Shown here in pieces: positions 1 through 11,885 of a stretch of DNA of 64,000 nucleotides. The stretch spans positions 62,001-126,000 of the forward strand of contig CM066302.1 in NCBI GenBank assembly GCA_033807695.1. Reading direction: 5' to 3'. Position 1 is the stretch's first letter; each line of letters opens with the position of its first letter. The translations under genes and the position numbers were made by a program. Source of the DNA: Daedaleopsis sinensis. Its lineage: Eukaryota > Basidiomycota > Agaricomycetes > Polyporales > Polyporaceae. Below the pieces are notes generated by a model. It had not been told where the DNA came from. It was given only the letters and a program-made list of their open reading frames with translations, and did no database searches.

Positions 1-2619
1 CTGGACGACTTCCTGCACAGGCCGTCAGTGGCGCTGTGCACCCACGTGAGATTTCAGCACACACCTCAAGATCTGTACAGAGCTGTCCACTAAGGCGGTG
101 CATCAGCTATTCCGCGCGAACAATGGCAAGGAAGATAGAGAACATACATGCACTGGCACGCCGCGTGCCGTACCCGCGGATGTGGGTCATTGAACATCGG
201 GACGACGAGCCTGTGCACTGTCAGTACTGTGCCGTGAACACAAACGCGACGCCGAACACGCACTCGATGACCTTGCCGAGTTCCTGCTGCATGACTTTGC
301 TGGTGCCCTCGGCGATAGCAGCAATGGCCATCAGGCCCGCATGCCGTAGCCGCCAGTCGTGGCTTGCGAGCATGGCCGGGATGAACGAGAACGCGGGCGG
401 GAGGACGGCCTGGCCGCCAAGCGCGCACGCGACGCGGTCGAGCGATTGCTCAAACGTATGCGGGTACGAGTCGTCGGTCGGGTCTTCTGCAGGCTGAATG
501 TAGCGTCAGCGAATACCTTCACGCACGGCGACAAGGGACTCACATCCGCCTCGAGCCACGCCTCCGTGTCGTCCTCCGGGATCTCGCCCATGCCCTCGAG
601 ACAGCCGCGGACGATGATGCTCACCCACGCCTCGACGCCCTTGAGCATCGCGGGTTTCGCCTCGCTGAGGGTCGTCATGAACTCGAGCGCGGCTTTTCTG
701 ACCTCGTCGTCCTCCCCTGTCCCGTCCTTCTCCTCCCCGGCCGAGCTCTGCACGTCCGGCGGGAACGCGAATGTGCTGGCCCCGCTTGGGTTGGGGCGCG
801 CGACAGTCGGTGTCGGGCCCGCGTCGACGACAGGTAGGAGGAGGGACGGGAGGAAGGAGAGCAGGGCGGGGATGTGCGGGCGGAAGAGGTGCGGGTTGGA
901 GGATGCGAGCTCGGTGAGCACGGAGAGGAATGGCGGTTGCTGCGCCCGGGGAAGGCCGGGGAGCGTGTTGAGCATGGGATACATGAGGGCAAGGGCGTGT
1001 GCTTGCTGTGCGAGGTCGGATGCGCAGAGGAAGGCGACGGCCGCGCGAAGGGACGCGAGACGAACCTACAGCGGGTACGACGTCAGCATATGTCCAAAAT
1101 TGGATAGCCAAAAGTGGTGAGACGAGACAAAGCCATGTAACTCGCGACTTAGAGAAGCAAGTCGAGCTCTGGACAGGAGCTCCCCTCGAGCATGCGAGAC
1201 GGAGATCGCTCTGGCGCACTTGCTCGTGGACCGCGCTCAACGCGGCGGCGGGAGCCGGCATCCAAAGCCCCCGAGCGAGAGTGCAGCCTCGACTCTTTGC
1301 CTATCCCAGCTCGAGGATCATTCCAACTGTGAGGCGCGCTCCGCGTCATCGTGACCGTCACCGCTGGCTCAGTGACAACCTGCGGCTCCTGTCCGGTCGC
1401 ACAGGAAGCCAAAAAAAGCAGATCACGGCGCGTGCACATAAGGACGGCGCACACAAAGGAGGTAGACCCTCACGAGGGAAAGGACGCAGTGCTCGCGGTG
1501 GTAGGTTAGATTGCCCGCGGATGACTCACGCAAAGAAGTGGAAAGACTGAGCAGTAACGACGGAGCGACGGAACCAATGCGCGCACACGCTCCCGGGCGA
1601 GAAGGTAGGAGCGAGTCAACCTATGCAAATACAGTAGACCGATCCATCTCATAACTTGCCCGGGACGACTGCGACGCGGCGAGAGGGGACGGACAGACGC
1701 ATGCGCTGCTGGGAAGGTAGGAATGGACCGCGCTACGCAAAAGCGCGGCGCGGCCCATTCCATACATTACCGGCGGGCATGAGACGCGGCGCGAGGATGA
1801 TCGACCGGTGCAGTGCTCCGGGGTAGTGAGAGAAACGCCCGGAGGTGGGCGTATCTGATAGAAGACGCAGGACCGGACGTTTGATGGACCGGTGCGCAGA
1901 AGGATGAGAGAGAGAGCGGAGGACTGACCTCTGTGCTCTGTGGATCCTGGAGGCCCTTCTGGAGGAGGGAGACGACGGCGTCTGTTTGGAGGTCGAGGAC
2001 GAGGTTGGGGCAGCCTGCGAAGACGCGGAAGGCGGACTCGCGCGTGAGGGCGTCGGCGTTTTCAGCCATGGCAAACACCTGTGGCTGGAGGGCGGGCCAC
2101 GGATGGCCGCGCTTCATGGCATTGTTCGAGAGGTCCGTGACGGAGTCGACTGTTTTTCTGCGGACGACGGCGGCGGGTTCGTGGAGGAGGGAGTGGAGGA
2201 GGATGCGCTGGAGAGTCTCTATCGCCTGGGACCCGAGCTGGTCGTAGATTGGGAGGCGTTGGGAGGTGGAGGGGCGGAAGAGGAGACGGCGGAGGAGGAC
2301 GAGCGAGAACGAGCGCATCTTCGGTGGCGCGTGAGGACAGCGGGGGCGGACGAGGACAGGTGCGGACGCTACTCACCAGTTCCGTGTCTGCAGACGTCGC
2401 AAACTGGGCTATCGCGAGCAGATACAGCTCCGGGGTCTGCGCGAGCCTCTCATCGACCGCCTGCTCCGCGCTGCGAGCCCGACGCGGTCAGTGCGCGAGG
2501 ACTGTGATCGATGCAAACTGGACGGACCTGGTGCGGATGTTGTTGTCGCCCTGGACGAGGTTCGAGAGGATCTGGATGACCTCCGCGGTCACATCGGCTG
2601 GAACGATCACGTCTGCCAT
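1..2619 (-). CDS. Importin-beta-3 / importin-5 type karyopherin, 5' part (runs off the left edge)
   Basis: Nuclear import receptor built of HEAT repeats; carries cargo through nuclear pores and releases it on RanGTP binding. Exons (minus strand): 2619-2528, 2470-2377, 2318-1929, 1065-544, 493-264, 210-148, 89-65, 12-1. All joins keep frame and give 476 residues of a protein that is usually about 1,090. Recognisable stretches are the N-terminal LVQGDNNIRT, AQTPELYLLAIAQFAT, LMYPMLNTLPGL and LVVPMFNDPHPRVRHAACQC, which match the Kap121/importin-5 group rather than importin-beta-1. The start ATG at 2619 opens directly into the conserved N-terminal helix. Introns are 50-58 nt except the third, which is 863 nt (1066-1928) yet has a GTCAGT donor and a CTGAC branch site before TAG. 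The C-terminal half lies outside the window. The family call is from memory of the family and is strong. Confidence 0.88.
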
Positions 2620-4534
2620 CGCGGACGACGAGGACGAAGGAGAGTTGTCCGAATTTCAGACGACGCCCGAGCTATCTCCCCGTTTCGGTATCCCCACGTG
2701 CATCGAGCGCCTTACGAGCGCTATACCAACCTCTCCTTCCCTCTCGCCACATGCTTGCCCCCCTTGCCAGCTCAGCGCGCTCAGCATCTAAGTACCAGCC
2801 TTCTTCAAGTTCTCGATACTCCCTGTCTTCATGGTTAATATCGCTCAACATAATGAACCGATCGCTCTCCTAAAAATATGTACGTGTTCGACAACTCCTT
2901 CCCGCAAACTATCCTGCACTACCCGAACACTTGTCTCTTTCGTGGCGCGCACATCGACAAAGTCCTTGGAATCACCGGTACGTATCTCCATGTTAGTCTA
3001 ATATCTTCATCTTCTCTCCATCAATCTCGCTGTCGCCATTCTATGACTTGGTCTCCACCGAAGACTTACACTGCGGCTACCCTAGCTAAACCACCAACCA
3101 CCAGCCTTGAGTCGACGAAGAGTAACTAGGTCTATTCACGTGAAAATTCTGCCCGGACTGCTTCTGTGCTACTATGAGATCATCCTGTACGTGGGCCGTA
3201 ACGACGTCTATGCAACGCCTCCCTGTATCGCCCCTGTCGAATCTCTCTGCCTCCCCCCTTCTATCATCTATCCCAAGGTGATCTCCGCGCGGCTAATGGA
3301 GAGACAGTAAAGGTACGTCTCTATTCGATGTTACGCTCCACAAGAGTCTCCCTCCGATCTGTGTAACCTCGCGCTCCTTGCCTCGCGCTCCTTGCCTCTT
3401 CGTCGTCCTGCGGCTCGTCTACTCTATCTGCACTGACGCCTCTACGACTGTACAGCTCCCGTCGTACGCGTGAGGCTTTCACTGCTCTTCCACTCTCACA
3501 AGGGGCCGGCCAAGTCACGGACTCTTCAGCTACCACCGTACGTTCACCACCCCCTCCAAGTTCGTATAGACCATCATTCGTGTCACACCGTCCGTATCGA
3601 CGCTTCGCATCCACAGCTGGCTCTACGCCACTACTACACAATTCACCCCGCCATGTGAAGTGGACACAACCGTCTCCTCCGACGGTCCCGCCGACATCCA
3701 CCGCGGGCCGTGAACAAGAGCCCATCTCGGAGCCCCCCGCTCGCGCCAGAGTAGCTACGCCTCGCGACCCCCTTCTCGCGCTCGTCGGCGTACACCACAG
3801 CCGCCGGAGGACACGATCGCCCGCCGGGAGCGCGGCTGAAGGCTCGTACCCTTCCCGGGCTCGCACATGCTCAGGGACACGCGAGGCAGCGGCGCGTCGG
3901 CGAGGCGTCGGAGCGGACGTCGAGAAAAGGCAAAGCACGCGGAGGCGGGGCCAATCTCGTGCGATGAAGTCGAGGTTGCGATTGCGCATGCCCAGTGCTG
4001 TGCTCTACCTGGACCTTGCCCTCGTTCTCGTCCTTAATGGATCGGTGAACCGCCGAGAGGAAGTCCGTGCGGGCAGTGTACGTGGCCTCATCTAGACACA
4101 GCGTGAGCGAAGAATACAAGACGAGGAGACATCTTCAGAAACTCACTATCCTTGGTATCTCAGCCCACTGCGTTGTCACCGGAGGCAGTCTCGACAAAAA
4201 CACTCGCGCAGCGGGCAACAACTCTCAAGTACAGCGTCCCGAAGGCTCCACGCGCACGACTATCTTTGCTTTTGCACAACCGTGCTCACGTAAGTTAGTA
4301 CTGCCCCTCCACTTCCTACTACGCAGCATCAAGCTTCAAGAAGCTCGTCGTTCCTTGCCTTTCCAGGACATGTCCACGAGGGACCCACGCGCGGCAGCAG
4401 CACACAAGTCGCCGTGCGCGACCGCCGCGATGCACTCACCTTCACGACAAGCAAGTCCATTCTCGGACCCCCCTCTCCTTCTCCAGCACCCTCCGTTCCC
4501 TCCTACGATCATCCTTAGCAGAATCCATCAAGAC
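2620..4534. other. Intergenic, no supported gene
   Basis: Divergent space between the importin gene and the RING-SH3 gene. Several open frames cross it (for example a plus-strand frame running from 4067 into the RING exon), but none shows a recognisable domain or splice pattern. A 14-nt perfect tandem duplication (CCTCGCGCTCCTTG twice) lies at 3367-3394. The last 400 bp are probably promoter and 5' leader of the RING-SH3 gene. Confidence 0.4.
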
Positions 4535-5575
4535 ATGCCATCCTTCAGCTGCGTCATCTGCCTGGAGACGTTCAGCAGCACCACGCACCCGATGGTCACA
4601 TCGTGCGGTCACGCCTACTGCCTTGCGTGCGCTACTGCCCATTTCAACAACCCAGGGACGAGCCCACACCGTCGAGTTCCGTGCGGCGTGTGTCGTGCGC
4701 CGCAGACGTTTGGCACGCTCATCCGTCTCTACCCTGACTGGAACCGTGACGACGGCGTAGAGGAGGGACGGCACGGGGACCTCGACTCGAGCGGCCAGAC
4801 CGACTCGGTGAACGGCGGTTGCTCCATCAAGGAGCAGCGGCCGATGCAGTCCCTGCTGAGAGTGAAAAGGCCAAGGCGCTGTACAACTGTGAGTACCGTC
4901 GTCGTCGTTCGACGCTTGCCTGCTAAGCCGCCTCGTCGCACAGACGTCGCGTCGCGGGACGATCCGAACGAGCTCTCGTTCTCCAAGGGCGACATTCTGC
5001 AGATCACGGACAAGTCTGGACTGTGGTGGTATGCGAAGACAGCGGATGGGGCGAGCGGAAGTACGTCCCCTCCCCGTCATCCTCGTGGTCCCCTTCAGGC
5101 ATCTTGACAGTTCGGGATACCGTCAGTCGTACCCTCCAACTATGTCGTCCTTCTCTCTCCTGACGAGGAAGCTGCGGCCAGGACGGGATCGGGGAACTTG
5201 ACCGCGTCGACCAGCGAGGCGTACACGGACGAATGCAATGCAAAAGCGCTGTACAACTGTGAGTGCGGTCCTTGTGACGATATCACCGATGCCAAAATCC
5301 TAGTTGGCATTGCTTAACCGTCGCAAACCAGACACTGCGTCACCGGACGATCTGAACGAGATCTCCTTCTGGAAGGGAGACGTTTTGAAGGTCAGGGGTA
5401 GGTCGGCAAAGTGGTGGTTCGCCACGAAGGAAGACGGCACTGAAGGAAGTGAGTATTTGTCGCCTGTGAGGTGCCCCCAGAGTGCGACACTAACACCGGA
5501 CTTCCAGTCGTTCCGTCGAATTACATGGAACTGGTACAGCCGCACGACCGTGAGCAGCCGTCCGTTGATGGTTAA
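4535..5575 (+). CDS. RING-finger protein with two SH3 domains
   Basis: The N-terminal C3HC4 RING (CVICLE at residues 6-11, then CGHAYCLAC and CGVCRAPQ) would bind an E2 ubiquitin-conjugating enzyme. Two SH3 domains follow, each starting with ALYNY and ending at VPSNY. Their cores are LSFSKGDILQITDKSGLWWY and ISFWKGDVLKVRGRSAKWWF. SH3 exons: up to 4888, 4944-5060, 5127-5258, 5332-5448, 5508-5575; all intron phases match between the two SH3 units, so the second arose by exon-pair duplication. The RING frame and the first SH3 frame differ by one position. A possible intron at 4746-4831 (GTGACG...CAAG) would join them; otherwise the gene is frameshifted there. The likely role is an SH3-guided E3 ubiquitin ligase; partners are unknown. 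Domain calls are firm; the RING-to-SH3 join is not. Confidence 0.72.
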
Positions 5576-6184
5576 CGAACATGATGCCGTCAGGCAGGAG
5601 GACAGCGAGTATTGATCGAGAAAGGATCAGGCCCTTCCTACTTACAACCTTCATTACACCAGCGATTCGGGCTGCGGGAGCAATCAGATTGGTTGTGTGT
5701 TGCGGCGTGTGGCAGCGTGAGACGCCGCGAAGGCTTTCACAGAGAACAAGTACAGCGTACCACCGATCATCGATGGACCACAGGAATTGCACCCGTTGTG
5801 GCGAAAGGATGGACGCGTCCAACGCAGTGACCCGCCAGTGAGATAATTGGGCTGTGTCGACACTGAATTACTGACGTCTCGCGGGAGGGTTTAGATGTCG
5901 AATCTGTCCTGCGTCGGCGTAGTAACGCTGTGGACACGCCGTGCAAGATCTGCGCAGTCACAGTACTCAGCGTGCACGTACATTGAGACGACCCGGTGCA
6001 GAGTCCACTAACGTCCAGATATACCTCCTCCCCCTGCCCCTCCCCCTCTCTCTGCTTACACTCGCCGTTTCTTACCACCTCGAGCTATCAATCGCGACGC
6101 CCGGTCCGGACCATACCTAAAACCGAAATTTCCAGTACCACCCACGAACAGGCCAGAGCAAGACGACCTCCTCGAGCAGTCACC
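5576..6184. other. Intergenic, 5' region of the RING-only gene
   Basis: No domain or splice pattern recognised. A pyrimidine-rich tract (about 6030-6060) precedes the RING start at 6185, as is common near fungal transcription starts. Confidence 0.3.
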
Positions 6185-6535
6185 ATGTCATCGTTCGCAT
6201 GTGCAATCTGCCTCGAGACCGTCCGCCGCACGGCACGGCCCATCGCGACGCAATGCGGGCATGTATACTGCCTCACATGTGCCGCATTCCACTTTGCCAG
6301 CGGGTTTGTGGGGAGCGGAAAGAAAGGGCCGCCGTGCGCGGCCTGTCGCTCACCGCAGATATTCGGCAGCTCCGCGAGGTTGTATCCGAATTGGGAGGAG
6401 GACACGTCGGAGACGGCCACGGAGGGAAGAGAGTCGAGGAAGGAGACCGAAGCGAGGCAGCCCAACTTTCATGGGCCTGAGGGAGAGGGTAAAAGCCGTG
6501 AAACGGTGGTTGAAAACAAGCGTGTTCAGGTCTAG
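6185..6535 (+). CDS. Short RING-finger protein, paralogue of the RING-SH3 gene
   Basis: Single exon of 116 residues. The C3HC4 RING (CAICLE, CGHVYCLTC, CAACRSPQ) and the following segment FGSSARLYPNW align closely with the RING exon at 4535, where the same segment reads FGTLIRLYPDW, so the two are tandem duplicates. After the RING there is a hydrophilic, glutamate-rich tail ending at 6535, and no SH3 domain downstream. It may be a truncated copy or a stand-alone E3 module. The ATG at 6185 is chosen because it sits five codons before the first zinc ligand, exactly as in the paralogue. Confidence 0.7.
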   Translation: MSSFACAICLETVRRTARPIATQCGHVYCLTCAAFHFASGFVGSGKKGPPCAACRSPQIFGSSARLYPNWEEDTSETATEGRESRKETEARQPNFHGPEGEGKSRETVVENKRVQV

Positions 6536-7102
6536 CCGGTACTGCATCTAGAGAACGTTTGAGGGCAGAGCGGGAGGATGGTGGATAGCTTATTTCCGAT
6601 CTTCGACGAAGGGCTAGTCGTGACCTTAGTGGATGTAGCTAGGTAACACCTCGATAGAAGATGTTGAGATGATGCGACGGGTGTCATATCTACCCTTCTA
6701 AATTGGACATCCGAGACGATTCTCGCAGACAGTGAAAGGCGGAGGGCGGCAGATGTTGCAGCGAGCACATGATAGCGCCATTTGAAACACTACGAGTCAC
6801 TGGTACAAGAAGAATTGGGGGCGTTCGGTGACTCGGATATTTATCTCCCACCGTCTCTGTGATATCACTGTAGGCACAGAACCGTCGGAATAGAATGCAC
6901 CGGTACTTATGATTAATGAGCTGACACTCGTACACCATAAAGTAGTACTGAGCATTGATTCCGTCAACGAGATACTTTCATGTACATCCCGAGTACTCTA
7001 TCACAAGGTCAAAGACTGCATTCTTGCTAACGAGACTGTGTGTCAGCATAACGTACAAAGTAGTATACTCTCGAAGCGCAGATCGCTCACCTTTATATAG
7101 TT
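6536..7102. other. Intergenic between convergent genes
   Basis: Space between the ends of the RING-only gene and SSP1, which converge here. Nothing recognisable on either strand beyond short chance frames. Confidence 0.35.
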
Positions 7103-7931
7103 TTAGCACGGTTTGAACGGCACGGGCGGGGAAGGGCTGGCGGTGTTGGACTGAAGCATCATGTAGGCGTTCAGGTTCGTAAAGGAGTGATACGCGCCCC
7201 ATCCGGTCTGAGTGCAGTCCACCAGCAGTGTCTGGCAGTCTGACTGCAGGGTCGTGAAGGCGATGGTACTATTTGGAGAATGTCAGTATGCTTCCGTGAT
7301 ATGATCGAAAACGAGGTCTTACGAGCAGTCGCAGTTACATGTCATATACAGAGCAGATGCCTACCCATCAAAATGCTCGCTCAGTATACTCGTGTCGCAA
7401 AGCAATGACCGTCGAGCAGGAAGGGGGTGTCAGACTTACGTAGCCAAAGCCTGAGCAAACGCATCCGTAGCCGGCGGAATAAGGTCCAACGGTGTTCGAG
7501 TCGGGCATGATTGCGCAGAGTGTCCCTGCGTCACCCGCGCTCGGTGGTGCGAATGCGTTCGTGCACACGAGGGACCCGGCACAGGCGTCGAGCGGGACAG
7601 GAGCGAGCGTGGTGTTGTGAGTGGCTCCCGGTGCTGTCTCAGCGACATCCTCGGCCGGCATGAAGCAGGTGTATTCCGTCAGCTCCGGCGAGCCCGTGAG
7701 GGCGATGTCCTTGCAGTTCGGGAGGGGAGCGCCGTCGATATTAGAAGGGAAGGGCTCTTCTCTGACCGCGAGGTTGATTCCACCGCATTCTGCCTTCCTC
7801 GTGCTCAGATGCCTCGTAGAGACACCAGAGATGGCCTACAGATCGTTTGTGTCAATGAGATGAAGATGCAGACGCAAGAGGAGATGGGCACTCGCCACAA
7901 TAAGCGCGACAATTAATGTGACCTGAAGCAT
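7103..7931 (-). CDS. SSP1: 14-cysteine secreted protein of the local family
   Basis: Exons on the minus strand: 7931-7899, 7835-7440, 7360-7323, 7268-7103; 210 residues. Exon 1 plus the start of exon 2 give a short hydrophobic N-terminus, a likely signal peptide. The mature part begins near RKAECGGINLAVREE. It carries 14 cysteines in the order conserved through the family: AEC, PNC, YTCFMP, DAC, LVC, TLC, YGCVC, then the tiny third exon encoding TCNCDC, then DC, DC and a C-terminal KPC. An even number suggests seven disulphides. Intron phases (0, 0, 2) are the same in all family members. I do not recognise the family; it has no enzyme motif. Extracellular effector, adhesion or wall-associated roles are possible but unsupported. 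A TATA sequence lies about 100 bp upstream (8029-8038). Confidence 0.75.
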
Positions 7932-9365
7932 TGCGGCAAGGCGAAGGTCTTGAGGCGGTACCGTCGGGGGGTTCGATCAAGCTCGGAGTATCTTCCGCGG
8001 CTGTCTGGACTTGAACCGCGGTCGCGTCTTATATATATCCTCGATACGGGCTCATATATGGAAAGATCGTCGACATTTCTGAATGTCATTCCGAGCATTG
8101 TGAGCGAACCTCCGAACCACACAATGTCAGACGAGGCTGCTCGAGGTACGACATCCCGTACCTTCTGCTACCGTACTGACTGCGCGACGATAGCCATATC
8201 ACCCATTCATCCGCTCCGTCGTGTGAAGATAAGCTATTGAAAGCCATCCTCGTGCTATGGTCCCACTATCGTGACGAATCAAGGTGGTAATGTGCTTCTC
8301 CAGGTACGTTTCGCTTTTGCTACTGAACCCGTGCAGTGGTGCGTGCTGCTCGGAGATTCGAGTATTTCCAATCATCTTCAGGCCTTCTGTGACCAGCGAG
8401 CGAGTCACCTGGGATCTGGAGCGGCATGGCGTTATCAAAACACACATTTTATACGGTCAGACGAATAGGCGATCACCTGGATGAGCCCTACTGGGAAATA
8501 AGAATAACCAAATGACTCAAAGCCGAGGTTCGCCTAGAAAGCGCCTTGCCGACCAAACCCAAACGCACTTCCTCAGCGCTCCTCTTGAGGTACTCCAGTA
8601 CTAGAAGAGTGCACAATGCCGTGTACACATTTAAGCAATGGAATTGTCCTGTTTTTGCACATCAGCAGCAGCAACGCATGTGGAGCAGACATGAGTTTTC
8701 TACCAAGAGGGCGGCCGGATGAGCATCTTCGACGCGTATCAGTCATGAAAGTTCGTGAGGTACAAACCGCACAAAGCCCGTTCTTCCGAAGGTTCCTTCC
8801 GATCAGACTCGGAGCCGTAGCACGCTTGATGAGCGTGACTCCGAGCGCATCCTGTCTCTCCTCAAGAACGCGACCTCGGCGTGCTACCCAAACTCTTCTT
8901 TGGTTAGTCTACAACGAATAGGACATCACGGACCACGTACGTGATGTAAACGCAATCGCAAAGTCGCGCATTAGAGATGCATGTCAGTGCACAGTGAATT
9001 CTTATTCATCATCAGCGCTGTGCGTAAGTGCACGGGCCTTGCTTTCGCAGCCTTGGATATCCGTTTGCACGGCCCCAAAATACTACGTTCGCGCAGACGG
9101 AATGAAGATCGCTGTGCAGGTAATAAAGCGCATCGCGCAATTGTGATTGTGCATACATCACGAGTCCATGGCTGCTGGTTTCGCTGTCGACGATGAGAAG
9201 TATAGATTGCCTCTGCACGAGCCGCAGTCGTGTTAGACAGCAATACCATACCGAAACACTGTTCCTACCCACATTGTACAATCAGAACCATGACACCCAT
9301 CGGCCCTGATAGTCCCGTCAGCGTTGCATATCCATACAGTGCATCATCTGCCACTTACTAACTTC
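7932..9365. other. Intergenic with TATA box and a dispersed repeat
   Basis: Promoter of SSP1 (minus-strand TATATATAAG at about 8029-8038), then a repeat copy at 8577-9107 (listed separately), then about 250 bp downstream of SSP2. The stretch 9285-9340 resembles the 3' flank of SSP4 (18850-18900), so the two SSP genes share their downstream DNA. No gene found. Confidence 0.4.
8577..9107 (+). repeat. Dispersed repeat, copy 1 (about 0.5 kb)
   Basis: Direct, diverged counterpart of 19529-19985. Matching blocks include CGACGCGTATCAGTCATGAA, CCCGTTCTTCCGAAGGTTCC, GCATCCTGTCTCTCCT, CATTAGAGATGCAT-like and ACGGCCCCAAAATACT. This copy carries about 70 bp the other lacks. No open frame is conserved between the copies, so it looks like a non-autonomous element or duplicated flank rather than a gene. 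Confidence 0.6.
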
Positions 9366-10261
9366 TCAGGCGCACTGTTGGAACGGAACCGGCTGGTATG
9401 GGACGGAGCCCTGGAAGAGGATCATGTACGAGTTCATGGTGCCAACGGTGTGGTACGACCCCCAGCCATACGCCTGGACGCAACAGCTGAGCATCGTAGC
9501 GCAATCGTCGTTCAGGTCCGTGAAGGCCAGGTTGCTGCGGAGGAAAGGGGTAGGACCGGTCAGTGCGAGTTATCTGAACCGGCACAGCATCGCAGTGACA
9601 CAGTCAGAGGGCTCGAGCTCACTAGCAGCCGTTGCAGTTGCACGCCATGTACGTAGCAGATCCCTGTCCGCGCCAATGCACATGGACCACGACTTGCGTC
9701 AGATATCCCGGTGCTCTCGAGTACGCCGAACGCACGCACGTACCAGGACCCACCCAGCACATATGCACCCAGCGCCGGGACGGTACGGGCTGATGGTCAC
9801 GCCCCACGGGATGCGAGGGCACAGTGCGCTCGCATCGCCCGTCCCCGGCGGCCTAACCCCCGAGTTGCACACGGTCTCGCCCTGGCAAGCCAGGGATGAT
9901 GGTATGGAGGTCAGGTTGTGCATCCCGACGTTTGCTGCTGCCGCAGCCGCTGCCTCGGCGTCCTCGGGCGGCATGAAGCAGGTGTATGCCGTGAGATTCG
10001 GGGAGTTGGCTTGCGCTGCGGAGACGTCTCTGCAGTTTGGGAGTGGAGCATCGGTGTCCACGACAGAGGGGAGCGGTTCCCCACGAGACGCGATGTTTAT
10101 CCCGGCACACTCAGCCTTCCGGGTGTATAGGTGCTTGGCGGAGACGTCCGGGACAGTCTGCAGGACATACGTGGGTCTAAGTGAGCGTACAACACTGGCA
10201 GGACACAGGCGATAGGACGTACAAGGATGATGGGGAACGCGATGGCGAGGAGCTTGTGCAT
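9366..10261 (-). CDS. SSP2: cysteine-rich secreted protein, family member
   Basis: Exons (minus strand): 10261-10223, 10157-9744, 9663-9623, 9534-9366; 220 residues, all joins in frame. Signal peptide MHKLLAIAFPIIL continues across the first intron. Family landmarks: RKAECAGINIASR, NCRDVSAAQANSPNLTAYTC, FMPPEDAE, an alanine run, GETVC, SALC, GAGCICAGW, the 41-nt third exon encoding ACNCNGC, and a C-terminal module with DDCATMLSCC ending at QQCA. It has 15 cysteines, one more than the usual 14. It is closest to SSP8 and the remains of SSP4, which share RDVSAA and GAGCICA. A TATATAT sequence at 10349-10355 lies about 90 bp upstream. Function unknown. Confidence 0.75.
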
Positions 10262-11035
10262 GACGAAGAGAACCCGTTGACCGAGAGATCTAGATGTGGG
10301 GTTGTGCTCGTGCAGGCCTCGGATTTCTTCACGAACGACTAGATCCGGATATATAGTGCGCCTGTCCACTCTGCTTGAAAGAGTAAGAGAAGAGGACATG
10401 GCCGGAAGCGACTAGTACAATACCCCATGCCTAACTCGAATCGTACTTGATGGTCCTAATACGACAGTGGCATCGGAGGTTCTTATTCAGGTACATAGCG
10501 TGACAGGTCGCCAAGAGATGTGCTCCTTGCTCGAGCTGAGGTTCCCGCAAGCGAAATGCACATGTACATGGCGGCGCTGGCCTTCTGCGGCGGGTACATA
10601 CTGCGTGCCCTGCTCTGTCCTGATACTCGCCGGATATAGACGTCTTCTGTACCCCGAGTGTGACCGGTCGTTCTGCATCGACGGGGTGTTGCGTCAGCGC
10701 ACTTCTCTGCATAAGAAGGCAGGGGACGGGATGAACTCATCGGGTGGCACAGAGACGGTGTGTAAAGGAGCGGACGAGCCGAGGAAATGCCTATCCTTCT
10801 AAACCAGAAGAAAACGGCGTGACCAGTCCTAGACGGCTTCTCAAGCTTCCAAGAACACGGCTTGGACTGAGCTCGCCTCCTGTGAGCGGTGAGGAAACAT
10901 TTATTTGAACAGGTGTGAGCGTCAGGTGCGTGCACCTCTCCTACATCTTGGACGTACACATACACCAGTACAATCCTAACGAAATGAGCGTTGGGTCAGC
11001 GTCATAGTACGAGTATCTGACCTTCCTCTCCTAAC
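10262..11035. other. Intergenic, promoter of SSP2 and 3' flank of SSP3
   Basis: TATA at 10349-10355 (minus strand) serves SSP2. The 50 bp next to SSP3 (10985-11035) match the 3' flank of SSP7 (40231-40290) in inverted orientation. Nothing else recognised. Confidence 0.4.
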
Positions 11036-11885
11036 TCAGTTCGTGCAGCGCATGAGCGACACGGGGCGCGTGTAGCCGGTGCCGTTGAGGAGGAGGACCG
11101 CGTACGCGTTCACGTCCGGGAAGACGTGGAACCCGCCCTGCCTGAGCGTCGTCACGCACGAGTCGAGGATCGCCTGGCAGTCCTGCGGGCCGTCCGTGAA
11201 CGTGACAGGGCTAGTGGAGAAACGGAAACGGGCGCGCGCACGAATACCGTCAGTGAGCACATCATGAGCTGACTAGCAGTGGCACTTACGAGCACGCGTT
11301 GCAGTTGCACAACGTGTATCTGGCGGAGCCCTGGTGAGAGTCGAGACGGCGGTCAGATCGATACTAAAACGGGTCGCGTAGGTCGCGGAGGGAACGTGAA
11401 GGACGTACACGCCAGATGTGCCGGCACACACAGCCGTCGTCCAGCGCGGAGATCGTGTGGTTCGCGGCGAGCCCGGCGCAGAGGCTCCTCGCGGCGCTCG
11501 CGCTGGGCGGCGTGACGGACGCGCTGCACGAGATCGTGCCTTCGCACTCGTCGCGCGCAACGAGAGCGCCTGCGCGAACAGCGAGGGCGTCGCTGCCGGT
11601 GTTCGGCATGAAGCACGTGTACTCCCCGTCCACCGACGGGTTAGTGAGGTCGATGTCGTCGCAGTTAGGGAGTCCCGCGCGGACGGCGGTCGAGGGGCTG
11701 TTGGCGATGATGGCTTCGCCGCCGCATTCGGTCTGCCTGGCGGTGAGGTGGGGGGTGGACATGACTGAGGCGGTGCGCTGAATGAGGAGGGGTCAGCACA
11801 TCCCGCTCGATAGTAGATGGTGCTGGTAGGAGTTTGGTACCATGAGCAAGACAGACACGACGACTGCGATCTTGAGCTTCAGCAT
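11036..11885 (-). CDS. SSP3: 14-cysteine secreted protein, near-identical to SSP7
   Basis: Exons (minus strand): 11885-11841, 11777-11409, 11330-11290, 11210-11036; 209 residues. Signal peptide MLKLKIAVVVSVLLM lies in exon 1. Conserved positions: RQTECGGEAI, LPNCDDIDLTNPS, EYTCFMP, RDECEGTISC, RSLCAGLAANHT, DGCVCRHIW, the 41-nt exon 3 encoding LCNCNAC, and exon 4 DCQAILDSC...RCTN. SSP7 on the other side of the locus has the same exon sizes (exon 2 one codon longer) and the same intron lengths of 63, 78 and 79 nt, with only scattered substitutions. This is a recent duplicate or a product of gene conversion. Homology continues about 160 bp upstream and 50 bp downstream. Function unknown. Confidence 0.78.

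Noticed and set aside
4067..4534. In-frame upstream extension of the RING-SH3 protein
   Set aside because: No conserved content. The RING paralogue at 6185 starts at the equivalent ATG five codons before the first cysteine, so the extension is probably leader sequence.
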